Assembly: GCF_947039875.1 (NCBI RefSeq)
Contig: NZ_CAMRAN010000001.1
Span: 1-64,000, forward strand
Source of the DNA: an uncultured Photobacterium sp.
GTDB lineage: Bacteria > Pseudomonadota > Gammaproteobacteria > Enterobacterales > Vibrionaceae
Reading direction: 5' to 3'
DNA: 64,000 bases
In this document: piece by piece, positions 7,497 to 16,399 of the stretch
Position numbering within the stretch: position 1 is the stretch's first letter
Layout of the letters: the number at the start of each line of letters is the position of its first letter
Program-made: the position numbers and the translations under genes
Notes under the pieces: generated by a model
Seen by the model: only the letters and a program-made list of their open reading frames with translations
What the model was told of the DNA's origin: nothing
Database searches by the model: none

Positions 7497-8387
7497 TTAA
7501 CGTACAAATAGGTTGTGATTGCCGCGCGCCATTGCAATAGCACCATCCATGGCATCACCCTGAGGTGTTGCTAGACGATGTTGCATTGGTGGTGTTAGCC
7601 ATGCTTGAATACGTTCACCAATCCCCCCCATTAGGCAAATGTTGTGTGCACCACGTAATATCAATGCTTGCATCCACATTTCAATATCAGCGGCTGTCTG
7701 TTGCAGTAATGAGATAGCAAGTGGATCGTTGCGTTCGGCAAACGTAAAAATAGCCGGTGAGAATTGACCATAATCACAAGGCCGAGCGGTTTTTGACCAA
7801 CTAACAATGGCATCAATATCATGATCGAAATGGGTTAATACATGATGAGCCAGTTCTGTTTTCGGCACGATACCATCGACACTGAGTAGCACTTGCTGAA
7901 TTAAGTGCAGCCCCATCACTGCGCCACTGCCTTGGTCTGAAATAGGAAATTCACGTCCGCCGACAACATGTTGCTTACCGTTAAGTAGTAAAATGCCGCA
8001 AGAGCCTGTTCCTGAAATTAAAATCGCACCATCTTTACCGCCCCAAGCACCTAAACAAGCACCATAAGCATCAGTATTTAATGTGATTGCACCATAAGGG
8101 TGAGGTTGTTGCATAAAAGCATGCCATGCTTGTTGTTGTTCTGCGCCAGCAAGTGCTAATCCAACCGTCATTGCAGAATAGTCAGCTGAGGTTAATTGTG
8201 CTTGTTGGGCCGCAAGAGTAATGGCTTGTTGAATTGATGCCATGGCAATGTCACTACCAAGCAAAATATTAGCGCTACCCGTTTTGGCTTCACCTAAAAT
8301 ATTGCCATCTAAATCACAAATACGAGCGCGACAAGACGTGCCACCACCATCAATACCCACGAGATAACGATAAGGGAAATTAGCCAT
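7497..8387 (-). CDS. gspK: Glucosamine-specific kinase (BadF/BadG/BcrA/BcrD ATPase family)
   Basis: 296 residues of the actin-like ATPase fold. The phosphate-1 loop is GIDGGGTSCRARICD near the N-terminus, the second is ISGTGSCGILL, and GGIGERI near the C-terminus is the adenosine region. Vibrio GspK phosphorylates glucosamine to GlcN-6-P, which fits the GH9 glycosidase next to it that would release GlcN. The start codon overlaps the end of the glycosidase gene by 8 nt, and RBS AAGGA sits inside that gene, implying coupled translation. A role on GlcNAc cannot be excluded from sequence alone. Confidence 0.88.
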   Translation of the reverse strand: MANFPYRYLVGIDGGGTSCRARICDLDGNILGEAKTGSANILLGSDIAMASIQQAITLAAQQAQLTSADYSAMTVGLALAGAEQQQAWHAFMQQPHPYGAITLNTDAYGACLGAWGGKDGAILISGTGSCGILLLNGKQHVVGGREFPISDQGSGAVMGLHLIQQVLLSVDGIVPKTELAHHVLTHFDHDIDAIVSWSKTARPCDYGQFSPAIFTFAERNDPLAISLLQQTAADIEMWMQALILRGAHNICLMGGIGERIQAWLTPPMQHRLATPQGDAMDGAIAMARGNHNLFVR

Positions 8388-10116
8388 GGTGACGTTCCTT
8401 AAATTGCAGCGCAGTGGCTAATAAATACCAACCACCATGAGGGATCCATTGCTCTCCCCAACGCCAGTTTTGCAACATGTCATCTTTTTGTGCTGCTGGA
8501 TTAAAGGCAATATCTTGTTCATTTTCAAAGCCGGATGTGATGCCATTACACACTCCGCCTTTAGCATTGCTAAAACCAAGTTGTGGAAGGTAATCAGGGT
8601 TATTGTGACCATGGCCGTCTAACATGCACATATCAAAAGGATTTAAGCCTAAAATCCAATTCATTAACTGTTGGCCATAGTCCATTAGATGCTGTTTTAA
8701 TTTAGGATCGGTGAGGTGATCTTGTGCCATATAAGCCATGCTCGCGAGTGAGGCAATGCGGGCATTTTCACCTTGCCACCAATAACCTGATTCATTGTTA
8801 TGAGCGACAAAGAATGCTGTTTGCTTATCACCATTAACAGCTTTGGTATATTGGCGTGGATAACCAAATGGATTATTAACTTCAGTCGTTAACGTTAATT
8901 CAAAATTAAGCGTATTCACCAGAACTGGATGTAACTGTTGCTGCTGTTTTGTTTCTGGCTCTGCGGCTAAATATTGCATTAAGGCAATCGCGGGTAAGCC
9001 TGCTTCTGCCGCATGGAAATAAGGGCGGCTACCATCTGCGGTTGCTGACCAATAATCGTTAATATTGGCATCAGACATTTGACGATTGCTTAAGCGCTGC
9101 GCCCACTCACGCATTTCAGTTAAGTAACGCTGCTGATGGGTAGCGCGATAAAGCTCTACTGCGGCTAATAAAGCGCAGTATTCATCAATGATATTTTCAG
9201 TACCATCGTTGAGGTAGTTAATATTGTGTTGTTTTAAGTGCCAATAGCCACGTTCTGCTGCTTGCAGATATGACTCATTCTGCACGTTGTCGCTATGAGG
9301 AATACGACTGCAAGATGGTAAGGTTGTTATACGAGCAGAGGCAGCTAAAGCGGCAATAGCAATACCACCACCTTGACGAAAACCTGCTTGATAGTCATCA
9401 GTTTTGATGCCATCTTGGGTTGCATAGGCGCAGATATCACGTTGTGCTGGCGACTTGCTCCATTTATCAAACACCGTCATGTAAAAGAAGCCGCCATCAC
9501 TTTGCATACGTATTAAAAAGTCTGCGCCAAATAATGCTTCTTCTAATAAACGTACCCGAGTGAAATCAGCAATATCAGCTTGATCTTCTGCAATTTCATA
9601 AGCTTTGAGCATGTTCCAAACAATCATTGGTGTCTGCTGAGGATTGAGATAATTAGCGTAAGAAAGGTGACTTAAATATTTACTGACATCACCTGACGCA
9701 TCATACCAACCACCACGAACATCAACGAGAGTCTCGCTATTGAGTAATTGCGCTTGGCTGTCGGCATGATCATAAATGCCGCTACAACGTTGTGATTTGA
9801 AATAGTGTAGAACATCACTGAAAGTACGTTGCATTAATAGGCCTTCAGCAATGCTGAAAACAGGTGTTTCAATATTGGCGTAACGAATACGGTAATCGCC
9901 TGCTTTTTGGCAAGCAGAAAAATCAATTTGGTAAATATTGCCCGTATGCCATTGTGCGGTGGTGCCACATGCAGTTAATGGCAACTGCATAATAGTTTGG
10001 TTAGTATGATTGCACACTAATTCGGCTTGGCCTGACAGTGTTTGTGATGTTGTTTGTAGTAATGCTTGCTTTGTATTAAAGCACTCATAACCAAGGTGAT
10101 TAATTAACAGCTGCAT
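8380..10116 (-). CDS. GH9-family glycosidase of the chitobiose operon (endoglucanase-like, probable glucosaminidase)
   Basis: 578 residues from the ATG at 10116, which has a strong RBS (GGAGG, 5 nt). An upstream in-frame ATG at 10185 lacks this and would add 23 residues unlike the family N-terminus. It has an N-terminal Ig-like CelD domain starting QLLINHLGYE. The GH9 (alpha/alpha)6 domain has GGWYDASGD (the family's catalytic Asp region), then a C-terminal NNPDYLPQLGFSNAKGG segment. It has no signal peptide, unlike true cellulases, so it acts on imported sugars. The Vibrio homologue is reported to act on deacetylated (GlcN)2-type substrates. A 118-nt gap with a hairpin separates it from the ABC genes. 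Confidence 0.88.
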   Translation of the reverse strand: MQLLINHLGYECFNTKQALLQTTSQTLSGQAELVCNHTNQTIMQLPLTACGTTAQWHTGNIYQIDFSACQKAGDYRIRYANIETPVFSIAEGLLMQRTFSDVLHYFKSQRCSGIYDHADSQAQLLNSETLVDVRGGWYDASGDVSKYLSHLSYANYLNPQQTPMIVWNMLKAYEIAEDQADIADFTRVRLLEEALFGADFLIRMQSDGGFFYMTVFDKWSKSPAQRDICAYATQDGIKTDDYQAGFRQGGGIAIAALAASARITTLPSCSRIPHSDNVQNESYLQAAERGYWHLKQHNINYLNDGTENIIDEYCALLAAVELYRATHQQRYLTEMREWAQRLSNRQMSDANINDYWSATADGSRPYFHAAEAGLPAIALMQYLAAEPETKQQQQLHPVLVNTLNFELTLTTEVNNPFGYPRQYTKAVNGDKQTAFFVAHNNESGYWWQGENARIASLASMAYMAQDHLTDPKLKQHLMDYGQQLMNWILGLNPFDMCMLDGHGHNNPDYLPQLGFSNAKGGVCNGITSGFENEQDIAFNPAAQKDDMLQNWRWGEQWIPHGGWYLLATALQFKERHHG

Positions 10117-10138
10117 AGGGCCTCCAATGTCGCTAATA

Positions 10139-10167
10139 AGTGATGGCTCCTTATGGGAACCATCACT
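10139..10167 (-). other. Intercistronic hairpin between ABC ATPase and GH9 genes
   Basis: AGTGATGG (10139-10146) pairs perfectly with CCATCACT (10160-10167). After one mismatch the stem continues TCC/GGA around a TTATG loop. No T run follows on the minus strand, so it is more likely an RNA processing or stability element than a terminator. Confidence 0.5.
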
Positions 10168-10234
10168 GAACGGCTGGTGCGACAAATAATATGGATAGAA
10201 AAGAAAAAGTGTTATTAGTGCTTAATTTTGTCTA

Positions 10235-11230
10235 TTAGTTTTCGTATAAGTAACAACGAACAAAGTGGTTATCAGATAACTGGGTTACTTCAGGTAATTT
10301 TTCGCGACATTTGTCGGTTACTTGCATACAACGACCCGCAAATGGACAACCAAAGCTTTCAGGTGTCCATAATGGAATTTCACCTTTATTACCTTTTAGC
10401 TTGGTGTGAATTGATTTACTTGGATCGGGTACTGCTGAAACTAATAATTGGGTATATGGGTGTTGTGGATTATGGATAATTTGTTCAGTATCGCCCCACT
10501 CAACCATGTGACCAACGTACATAACTGCAAGATCTTCAGCGATATAACGTGCTGTTGCGATATCGTGCGTGATGTAAAGTAGCGCCATTTCACGCTCAAA
10601 TTTCATCTCTTCCATTAGGTTAAGAACACCAGCACGGATTGAAACATCAAGCATTGAGGTTGGTTCATCGGCTAGTACCACCTCAGCGCCAACGGCAATG
10701 TTGCGGGCTAAGTTGACACGTTGACGTTGGCCGCCTGAAAGCTGGTGCGGAAATTTTGCTGCGGTGGCTTTTGGTGGAATGAGGCCCACTTGCTCAAGAA
10801 GGTTGTATACCGTCTCTTCAAGTTCTTTTTTATTACCCGATGGCACTTTGTTGTGGATCAGTAATGGGCGCGCTATATGATGAAAAATAGTATGAGTAGG
10901 GTTTAATGATCCAAACGGATCTTGCCATACCATTTGTACCCCTTGACGGTATTTCATCACATCATCACGGCTGGTGATGGTCTGAATGTCGCGCCCGTAA
11001 TATTCAATGTGGCCGCCACTTGGCGCATACATTTTAGCGATCATTTTTGCGGTAGTTGATTTACCTGAACCTGATTCGCCAACCACGGCTAAGCCACGGC
11101 TTTTGTACATTTTGAAAGATACGTCGTTAATTGCACGCATCTTTGATTTTTTAAGTGAGTTACTGTTTACCGAAAAATCTTTAATTAGATTTTTACCTTC
11201 GACAATCGGTGTTCCAACAGGCTTGCTCAT
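10235..11230 (-). CDS. Chitooligosaccharide ABC transporter, ATP-binding protein (OppF/DppF-like)
   Basis: 331 residues. Walker A is GESGSGKST, the signature is LSGGQRQRV, and Walker B is VVLADEPTS. The C-terminal oligopeptide/dipeptide-type domain has PHTQ-like contacts (NPQHPYTQLLVSAVPDP) and GCPFAGRC followed by a second Cys. This C-terminal Cys cluster is characteristic of Opp/Dpp ATPases, several of which carry an Fe-S cluster. It pairs with the ATPase gene just upstream. RBS GGAG is 6 nt before ATG. Substrate (GlcNAc)2 is assigned from the operon. Confidence 0.92.
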   Translation of the reverse strand: MSKPVGTPIVEGKNLIKDFSVNSNSLKKSKMRAINDVSFKMYKSRGLAVVGESGSGKSTTAKMIAKMYAPSGGHIEYYGRDIQTITSRDDVMKYRQGVQMVWQDPFGSLNPTHTIFHHIARPLLIHNKVPSGNKKELEETVYNLLEQVGLIPPKATAAKFPHQLSGGQRQRVNLARNIAVGAEVVLADEPTSMLDVSIRAGVLNLMEEMKFEREMALLYITHDIATARYIAEDLAVMYVGHMVEWGDTEQIIHNPQHPYTQLLVSAVPDPSKSIHTKLKGNKGEIPLWTPESFGCPFAGRCMQVTDKCREKLPEVTQLSDNHFVRCYLYEN

Positions 11231-11271
11231 AGTGTCTCCTAAATACTGCCTATAAATGCGATGTGTTGCTG

Positions 11272-12246
11272 CTAGTTACCTGTATTGGTAAATAGGTGGC
11301 AGTTTGATAAACGTCCTGGTTCAATCTGGCTTAACTGAGTTGGCGTACTGAAACACGCTGGGTGGGTTTTTCCACAGCGAGCTTGAAAGCGACAACCTTG
11401 TGGTATTTCAAGTAAATTCAATGGATTACCTGGAATGCCTGTTAAACGTGTTTTAGGGCCTGTTAATGGCGGGAATGAACTTCCCAAGCCTTCGGTGTAT
11501 GGGTGGTACGGTGTTTCAAGAATTTGTTTTGATGGTGCAACTTCAATTAATTCCCCTGAGTACATGATGCCGATACGATCAGAGAACTCGACCATCAGTG
11601 ATAAATCATGAGTAATAAATAAAATTGAGAAGCCAAATTCTTCTTTTAATGCATAAATTTTTTGTAGAATTTCACGTTGAACCACTACATCAAGTGCGGT
11701 TGTTGGCTCATCCATGATGATCATTTTTGGATTTAGCGCCAGTGCAATTGCGATAACTAAACGTTGACGCATACCGCCTGAAAACTGGTGTGGATAATCA
11801 CGTAAACGACTTGGGTGAATATCAACAATCTCTAATAATCCTTCAGCACGGCGAATCGCTTGCTTACGGTTCATGGTGGTGTGACGCATGATCACATCAC
11901 AAAATTGCTCTTCCATGGTTAATACAGGGTTCAAGGCATTCATCGCACTTTGGAATACCATTGACATTTCGCTCCAACGGAAGGCTGACATTGCCATATC
12001 CGTTTTCTTCAAAATATCACCATGACCGTCAAAGATTACCTCACCACCGGTAATGAATGCTGGTGGCTTATGTAGACGCATCAGTGAAAATGCAACGGTT
12101 GATTTACCACAGCCTGACTCACCGGCTAGACCAAAAACTTCACCCTTACCAATATCAAAGCTAACATTATTAACTGCACGGACATCGCCAGCATCAGTAA
12201 TATAATCAACACATAAATTACGAATTGAGATTTGTGGATCGGTCAT
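11272..12246 (-). CDS. Chitooligosaccharide ABC transporter, ATP-binding protein (OppD/DppD-like)
   Basis: 324 residues. Walker A is GESGCGKST, the signature FSGGMRQRLVIA, Walker B MIIMDEPTTALD, and the switch His lies in LFITHDLSLM. The C-terminal Opp/Dpp domain has GCRFQARC plus two more Cys (KTHPACFS). The start ATG overlaps the stop of the upstream permease gene by one base (TAATG), so translation is coupled. Together with its neighbour it would form the heterodimeric ATPase of a five-component importer. Confidence 0.92.
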   Translation of the reverse strand: MTDPQISIRNLCVDYITDAGDVRAVNNVSFDIGKGEVFGLAGESGCGKSTVAFSLMRLHKPPAFITGGEVIFDGHGDILKKTDMAMSAFRWSEMSMVFQSAMNALNPVLTMEEQFCDVIMRHTTMNRKQAIRRAEGLLEIVDIHPSRLRDYPHQFSGGMRQRLVIAIALALNPKMIIMDEPTTALDVVVQREILQKIYALKEEFGFSILFITHDLSLMVEFSDRIGIMYSGELIEVAPSKQILETPYHPYTEGLGSSFPPLTGPKTRLTGIPGNPLNLLEIPQGCRFQARCGKTHPACFSTPTQLSQIEPGRLSNCHLFTNTGN

Positions 12247-13274
12247 TATTTAGTCCCGCCTTCTAGTGCTGGTTGAGGGATAGCTTCAACCGGTTGTGCT
12301 TGTTTTGCTGTTTCTTTTGCCAGGTTTTTCCAACGACGCATGCCTTTATGTGAACGTAACTGTGGGTTCGCAATTTCATCGACTGCGAAGTTCAACATAG
12401 CAAGGCCAATTGCGATAAATATCAGTGCGATACAAGGTGCTAATACTTCCCACCAAGCGCCAACTAACATTGAAGATGATGTTTGAACGTTGTACAACAT
12501 TACGCCCCAACTAATGCCATTTGGATCGCCTAGGCCTAAGAATGAAAGCGTTGCTTCTACGTTAATCGCATACATTACCGAACCGATAAAGCTCGCACCA
12601 ACGATAGAGATAAGGTTAGGAAGAATCTCAACGAAAATGATACGAGGAGACGATTCACCTAATACTTCAGCGGCTTTTACAAATTCTTTTTCTCTAATCG
12701 ATAGGGTTTGTGCGCGTACGACACGTGCGCCCCATGCCCAAGAGGTGACCGCAATTACAATGGCAATGGTTAATGGTCCTGCTTGGCCAACAAACGCGGC
12801 GATAACAAATAGAATCGGCAGTTGTGGCATTACCAACATGATATTCATACATGCGGTGAGGAATTCATCGACTCGCCCACCAAAGTAACCTGCTGAAATA
12901 CCGATAATTGTTGCTAGGAAACACACTAATAGACCAGCACCAAAGCCAACAGCTAATGATGTACGTGCGCCATAAACAAGTTGAGACCAGATATCACGAC
13001 CCATACGAGAAGTACCGAGTACGTGATCAGCATCTTTTGACATTAATAACGTACGTTTGTTGGTTGCCAAGTTTTTAGCGATCCAACCTTCTGGATTATC
13101 TTGCGCAGCTTTTACAACAAAAGCTGGGTATTCATGTGGATTACCGGTTCTTTTGTCTGGTGAATATTGGGTAATAAACGGTGCAAATAGCGCTGTTAGT
13201 ATGAATATGATAATAATGCCGAGACCAAACATTGCTTTAGGGTTGCTAGAGAGTAATTTAAATAAGCCTTTCAT
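12246..13274 (-). CDS. Chitooligosaccharide ABC transporter, permease (OppC/DppC-like)
   Basis: 342 residues. The N-terminal helix is at about 13-33, followed by a periplasmic loop, then five more membrane helices. The EAA coupling motif EVLGESSPRIIFVEILPNL contacts the ATPases. The OppC N-terminal domain contains HVLGTSRMGRDIWSQLVYGAR, the usual family hallmark. It starts 2 nt after the stop of the partner permease, with GGAGG in that gene's last codons. Confidence 0.92.
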   Translation of the reverse strand: MKGLFKLLSSNPKAMFGLGIIIIFILTALFAPFITQYSPDKRTGNPHEYPAFVVKAAQDNPEGWIAKNLATNKRTLLMSKDADHVLGTSRMGRDIWSQLVYGARTSLAVGFGAGLLVCFLATIIGISAGYFGGRVDEFLTACMNIMLVMPQLPILFVIAAFVGQAGPLTIAIVIAVTSWAWGARVVRAQTLSIREKEFVKAAEVLGESSPRIIFVEILPNLISIVGASFIGSVMYAINVEATLSFLGLGDPNGISWGVMLYNVQTSSSMLVGAWWEVLAPCIALIFIAIGLAMLNFAVDEIANPQLRSHKGMRRWKNLAKETAKQAQPVEAIPQPALEGGTK

Positions 13275-13276
13275 GA

Positions 13277-14263
13277 TTACTTGCCTCCTTTACGTAGACG
13301 AGGGTCTAGCGCAACGATTAGGATGTCGGCCATAAAGTTAAAGAACAACATAAACATCGTCATAATAAGTAACTGACCTTGCAGTACTTGGTAATCACGC
13401 GAATGAATAGCGTTTAGCATCACCGTACCCAAACCAGGATAGTTGAAAATCATTTCGATAATTAACTGACCACCAATCGCCATACCTAACGCCATTGATA
13501 GTGCGGTAACACTTGGTAGCATTGCATTTCGTGCTGCGTAGTTGAATACCACACGGTTTTCACTCAGGCCTTTTCCTTTTGCCATGGTGATGTAGTCTTC
13601 ATTTAGCAAGTTAATCATGTTGTTACGCATGCCAATTAGGAAACCGCCAATTTGAATAATAGTGGCACAGAAAAGAGGTAAGGCGGCATGGTAGAGCACA
13701 TCTTTATAGAATGCGAAGCTGCTCCAATCCGGCGTTAAACCTGCGGTATATGCGTTACCTGTAGGGAACCACTGTAAGCCGATAGCAAAGGTAAACATGA
13801 CTAACATCGCGATTACAACGGGTGGAACGGCTTGCACCACTAACATTCCTGGAGAGATGAAAGTATCGTAGCTACTGCCACGTTTCCATGCTGCAAAAAT
13901 ACCAAATACAGAGCCAACACAGAATGAAATAATTACTGCAGAACCCGCTAGAAATAGTGACCAACCAATTGCACCACCGAGTAAGTCATTGACTGACAAT
14001 GGGTAAAATTTAATTGAAGTGCCAAGGTTCCAAGTAAATACGTTCGCTAAATACGAAAAGTATTGTTCATAAAGAGGACCATCAACAAAGCCTAGTAGCT
14101 TCTTCATGGCTTCAATTCGCTCAGGGGTTACCTGTGCAGTTGCGTTTGCGAACATCATGGTAACTGGGTCACCTGGCATCGCACGCGGAAGAATAAAGTT
14201 TAGCGTTGCCGCGAAAATTAACGCGATAAAATAAAACGATAAACGACGTAAAAAGAATCCCAT
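13277..14263 (-). CDS. Chitooligosaccharide ABC transporter, permease (OppB/DppB-like)
   Basis: 328 residues with about six membrane helices. The EAA loop is MAKGKGLSENRVVFNYAARN. The N-terminus FLRRLSFYFIALIFAATLNF followed by PGDPV is typical of OppB-type permeases. It is separated from the upstream binding-protein gene by 146 nt holding a stable hairpin. This permits more binding protein than membrane components, as is common for ABC importers. RBS AAGGTG. Confidence 0.92.
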   Translation of the reverse strand: MGFFLRRLSFYFIALIFAATLNFILPRAMPGDPVTMMFANATAQVTPERIEAMKKLLGFVDGPLYEQYFSYLANVFTWNLGTSIKFYPLSVNDLLGGAIGWSLFLAGSAVIISFCVGSVFGIFAAWKRGSSYDTFISPGMLVVQAVPPVVIAMLVMFTFAIGLQWFPTGNAYTAGLTPDWSSFAFYKDVLYHAALPLFCATIIQIGGFLIGMRNNMINLLNEDYITMAKGKGLSENRVVFNYAARNAMLPSVTALSMALGMAIGGQLIIEMIFNYPGLGTVMLNAIHSRDYQVLQGQLLIMTMFMLFFNFMADILIVALDPRLRKGGK

Positions 14264-14371
14264 AACTCACACCTTACACATCCAGCTTGCCTTCCTGAGC
14301 TGAATTCAGGACGTAAAACCCCCTGACGAAAACGCCATACCTTTGATTGCAAAAAGGATTAGAGGGAAGAG

Positions 14372-14394
14372 GCGGTGCACAAGGCGTGCACCGC
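14372..14394 (-). other. Intercistronic hairpin after the CBP gene
   Basis: A perfect 9-bp GC-rich stem (GCGGTGCAC with GTGCACCGC, 5-nt loop) starts 16 nt past the CBP stop. No T run follows on the minus strand (CTCTTCCC). It probably stabilises the upstream mRNA rather than ending transcription. Confidence 0.6.
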
Positions 14395-14409
14395 AAATTT
14401 AAGCAGATA

Positions 14410-16086
14410 TTACGCTTTTGGTTTTAGGTCTAGAACTTGAAGTAGACGCTCTTGAACACCAGCCCATACCATTGGACGGCCTTTAGGGTTCTTCTCATTC
14501 CACCAACCAGTGAAGCGAGCTTCATTGTATTGGAAGTTGTTAGCACCAGAGATTACTGGGATTGTTACTTGGTTCTCAGCAATGATTTTCTGAATGCTAT
14601 GAGCAATCTTGATTTGCTCACCCTTATCAGCCGTTTTGTAGAAGCTGTCTAGTAGCGAATCTAACTGTGCATTCTTGAAGTAATGCATAGCGAAACGTGG
14701 CATACCGTCACCTTTCTGTAGACGTGAGTTGTACGCACTGTCCCAGTATAGGTGTGGATCTGCACCGTGGAAGTAGTTAGTAAATGCTACATCGTAAGTG
14801 CCTTTCAGCATTGATTCATTGTATACAGCAAAGTCAGGAGTACGTGCTTTTGCATTGATACCCGCTTCTTGAAGTTGCTCAACACCTAGTTGTACAGTGT
14901 TGTTGAAGTCAGTCCAGCCGTTTGGTGATTGAACTTCAAGCTCAATTTTCTCACCTTTTGGTGACTCAACAAATCCGTCACCATCAAGGTCTTTAAAGCC
15001 AGCTTTAGCTAGAAGATCTTTAGCGCCTTTGATGTTGTATGTGTTGAAAGCTTTGTACTTATTATGTACAGCTTCGTCAGACCATGATTTGAAGCTATCA
15101 CCTAGACCTGAAGCGTAATCGTTTGGTGTACCAGCACCGTAGAACGCGATGTCGATGATAGTTTGACGGTCAATTGCCATAGAGAACGCACGACGGAAGT
15201 CAACATTGTTGATTGCTTCGTTGTTACCTGCTTTTGGCGATTTGTAGTTCAACATGAATGACATTGTGCCAGCAGCAGGGTACCAGTATTTGTGGTTTGG
15301 ATTTGCTGCAGCATAAGTGCTGTCGATATCAGGAATGAATGATGACGTCCAATCTAGCTCAGAGTTGATGATCTTAGTTAGTAGTTGGTCGTTGTTTGCA
15401 ATTTGAGGAACACGTAAACAATCAACTTCTAGGTTGGCGTTATCCCAGTAGTTAGGGTTACGACATTGAACATAAAGCTGAGGAGTAAATGTGTCGATCT
15501 CAGTAAATGGGCCAGTACCTACAGGGTTTTCGTTAGTGAACGTTGTAGGGTTCTTAACTTTGCTCCAGATGTGCTTAGGAACAACAGGTACTTTTGAAAT
15601 TTCAAATGGAACGTTTGAGTTTGCAGCAGTTAGTTCAAAGATAACTTTGTTACCGTCTTGCTTAACTGATTTAACCCACTTGTTGATACCGATTTGATCT
15701 AGCTCTGGCTTGTTTTTTACTAAGTCAAAAGAGTAAACAACATCACCAGCAGTGAATGCTTTACCATCAGACCATTTTACGCCATCACGAATTTCAAATG
15801 TTACCTTCATTAGGTCGTCAGACATGTAGTAGTCTTTCGCCAAACGCATAACAGGCTCGTTACCTTGCATTTGGTTAAAGATTACCAATGGCTCATAAAC
15901 GAACTCAGTTGTTGTGCGAAGGTTTGTTGCTAAAAACGGGTTAAAGTTACGCACCATTGTAGGGTAGAAATCAGGTACGATTGTTAGCTGGCTTTTTTCT
16001 GATGCAGTAGCAACGGGTGCTGTAAAAGCGGTTGCTGCAGCAACAACTGCAAGTGCTAACTTAGTTTTGTTTATATTGGCAAGCAT
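14410..16086 (-). CDS. cbp: Periplasmic chitooligosaccharide-binding protein CBP (SBP family 5)
   Basis: 558 residues. A signal peptide is followed by likely cleavage after VATA (about residue 28), then an SBP_bac_5/OppA-type fold. In Vibrio, CBP binds (GlcNAc)n in the periplasm, delivers it to the ABC importer, and when unliganded holds ChiS inactive. It has the same length class as V. cholerae CBP, and chiS lies just upstream on the same strand. RBS AAGGA is 8 nt before ATG. It is the first large gene of the operon. Opp-like binding proteins can bind peptides, so substrate is assigned from context and family precedent. Confidence 0.92.
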   Translation of the reverse strand: MLANINKTKLALAVVAAATAFTAPVATASEKSQLTIVPDFYPTMVRNFNPFLATNLRTTTEFVYEPLVIFNQMQGNEPVMRLAKDYYMSDDLMKVTFEIRDGVKWSDGKAFTAGDVVYSFDLVKNKPELDQIGINKWVKSVKQDGNKVIFELTAANSNVPFEISKVPVVPKHIWSKVKNPTTFTNENPVGTGPFTEIDTFTPQLYVQCRNPNYWDNANLEVDCLRVPQIANNDQLLTKIINSELDWTSSFIPDIDSTYAAANPNHKYWYPAAGTMSFMLNYKSPKAGNNEAINNVDFRRAFSMAIDRQTIIDIAFYGAGTPNDYASGLGDSFKSWSDEAVHNKYKAFNTYNIKGAKDLLAKAGFKDLDGDGFVESPKGEKIELEVQSPNGWTDFNNTVQLGVEQLQEAGINAKARTPDFAVYNESMLKGTYDVAFTNYFHGADPHLYWDSAYNSRLQKGDGMPRFAMHYFKNAQLDSLLDSFYKTADKGEQIKIAHSIQKIIAENQVTIPVISGANNFQYNEARFTGWWNEKNPKGRPMVWAGVQERLLQVLDLKPKA

Positions 16087-16115
16087 AGCTGTTCCTTACT
16101 CTTAGCTCTGTTTCA

Positions 16116-16313
16116 CTAATGGAAATAAAAATTAGCTCCGTCATTGGAGCGCTGTAAACCTACTTCATTGGAACCTGAGTAACGCTGAACCATTGAATGG
16201 CCTTGTAGGCTCTCAGTGGCTTCAATATTGGCTGTATTGGTTAAATCGTCAATGTGGTCGCCCGTCAAAAACGTCAAAAAAACAATTGTTGCCGTCAAAA
16301 GTGTTAATTTCAT
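16116..16313 (-). CDS. Short ORF between chiS and cbp (65 residues), possible first cistron of the operon
   Basis: It begins MKLTLLTATIVFLTFLTG, which looks like a secretion signal or a single membrane helix, followed by a polar Ser/Asn-rich tail. It ends 29 nt before cbp and starts about 32 nt after a candidate promoter. The analogous gap in V. cholerae also carries a small hypothetical gene, as I recall. Against it: no clear ribosome binding site precedes the ATG, and no family is recognised. It may instead be part of an untranslated leader. Confidence 0.4.
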   Translation of the reverse strand: MKLTLLTATIVFLTFLTGDHIDDLTNTANIEATESLQGHSMVQRYSGSNEVGLQRSNDGANFYFH

Positions 16314-16344
16314 TGTTTTACGTGATTGAGCAGTTAGTAAATAG

Positions 16345-16399
16345 CGTGCTTAGTATCACATATGAAAGTCGTTGTTACATTTGTAGTGTTAGTGCTCAC
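16345..16399 (-). promoter_or_regulatory. Candidate chitobiose promoter with SlmA-like site
   Basis: GTTAGTGCTCAC (16388-16399) matches the SlmA-binding consensus GTGAGTACTCAC at 10 of 12 positions, or 11 of 12 if the tolerated G at position 7 is allowed. On the minus strand just downstream lies an extended -10 (TGTGATACT, hexamer at 16352-16357) and a weak -35 (ATGTAA, 16375-16380, 17-nt spacer). This puts the start near 16345 and the SlmA-like site at about -48. SlmA is known as a direct activator of the chitobiose operon in V. cholerae. ChiS should bind nearby, but I do not recall its site well enough to place it. Confidence 0.5.

Noticed and set aside
12490..12888. 132-codon plus-strand ORF inside the OppC-like permease gene
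   Set aside because: It is a shadow frame of a conserved permease coding region with no independent signals.
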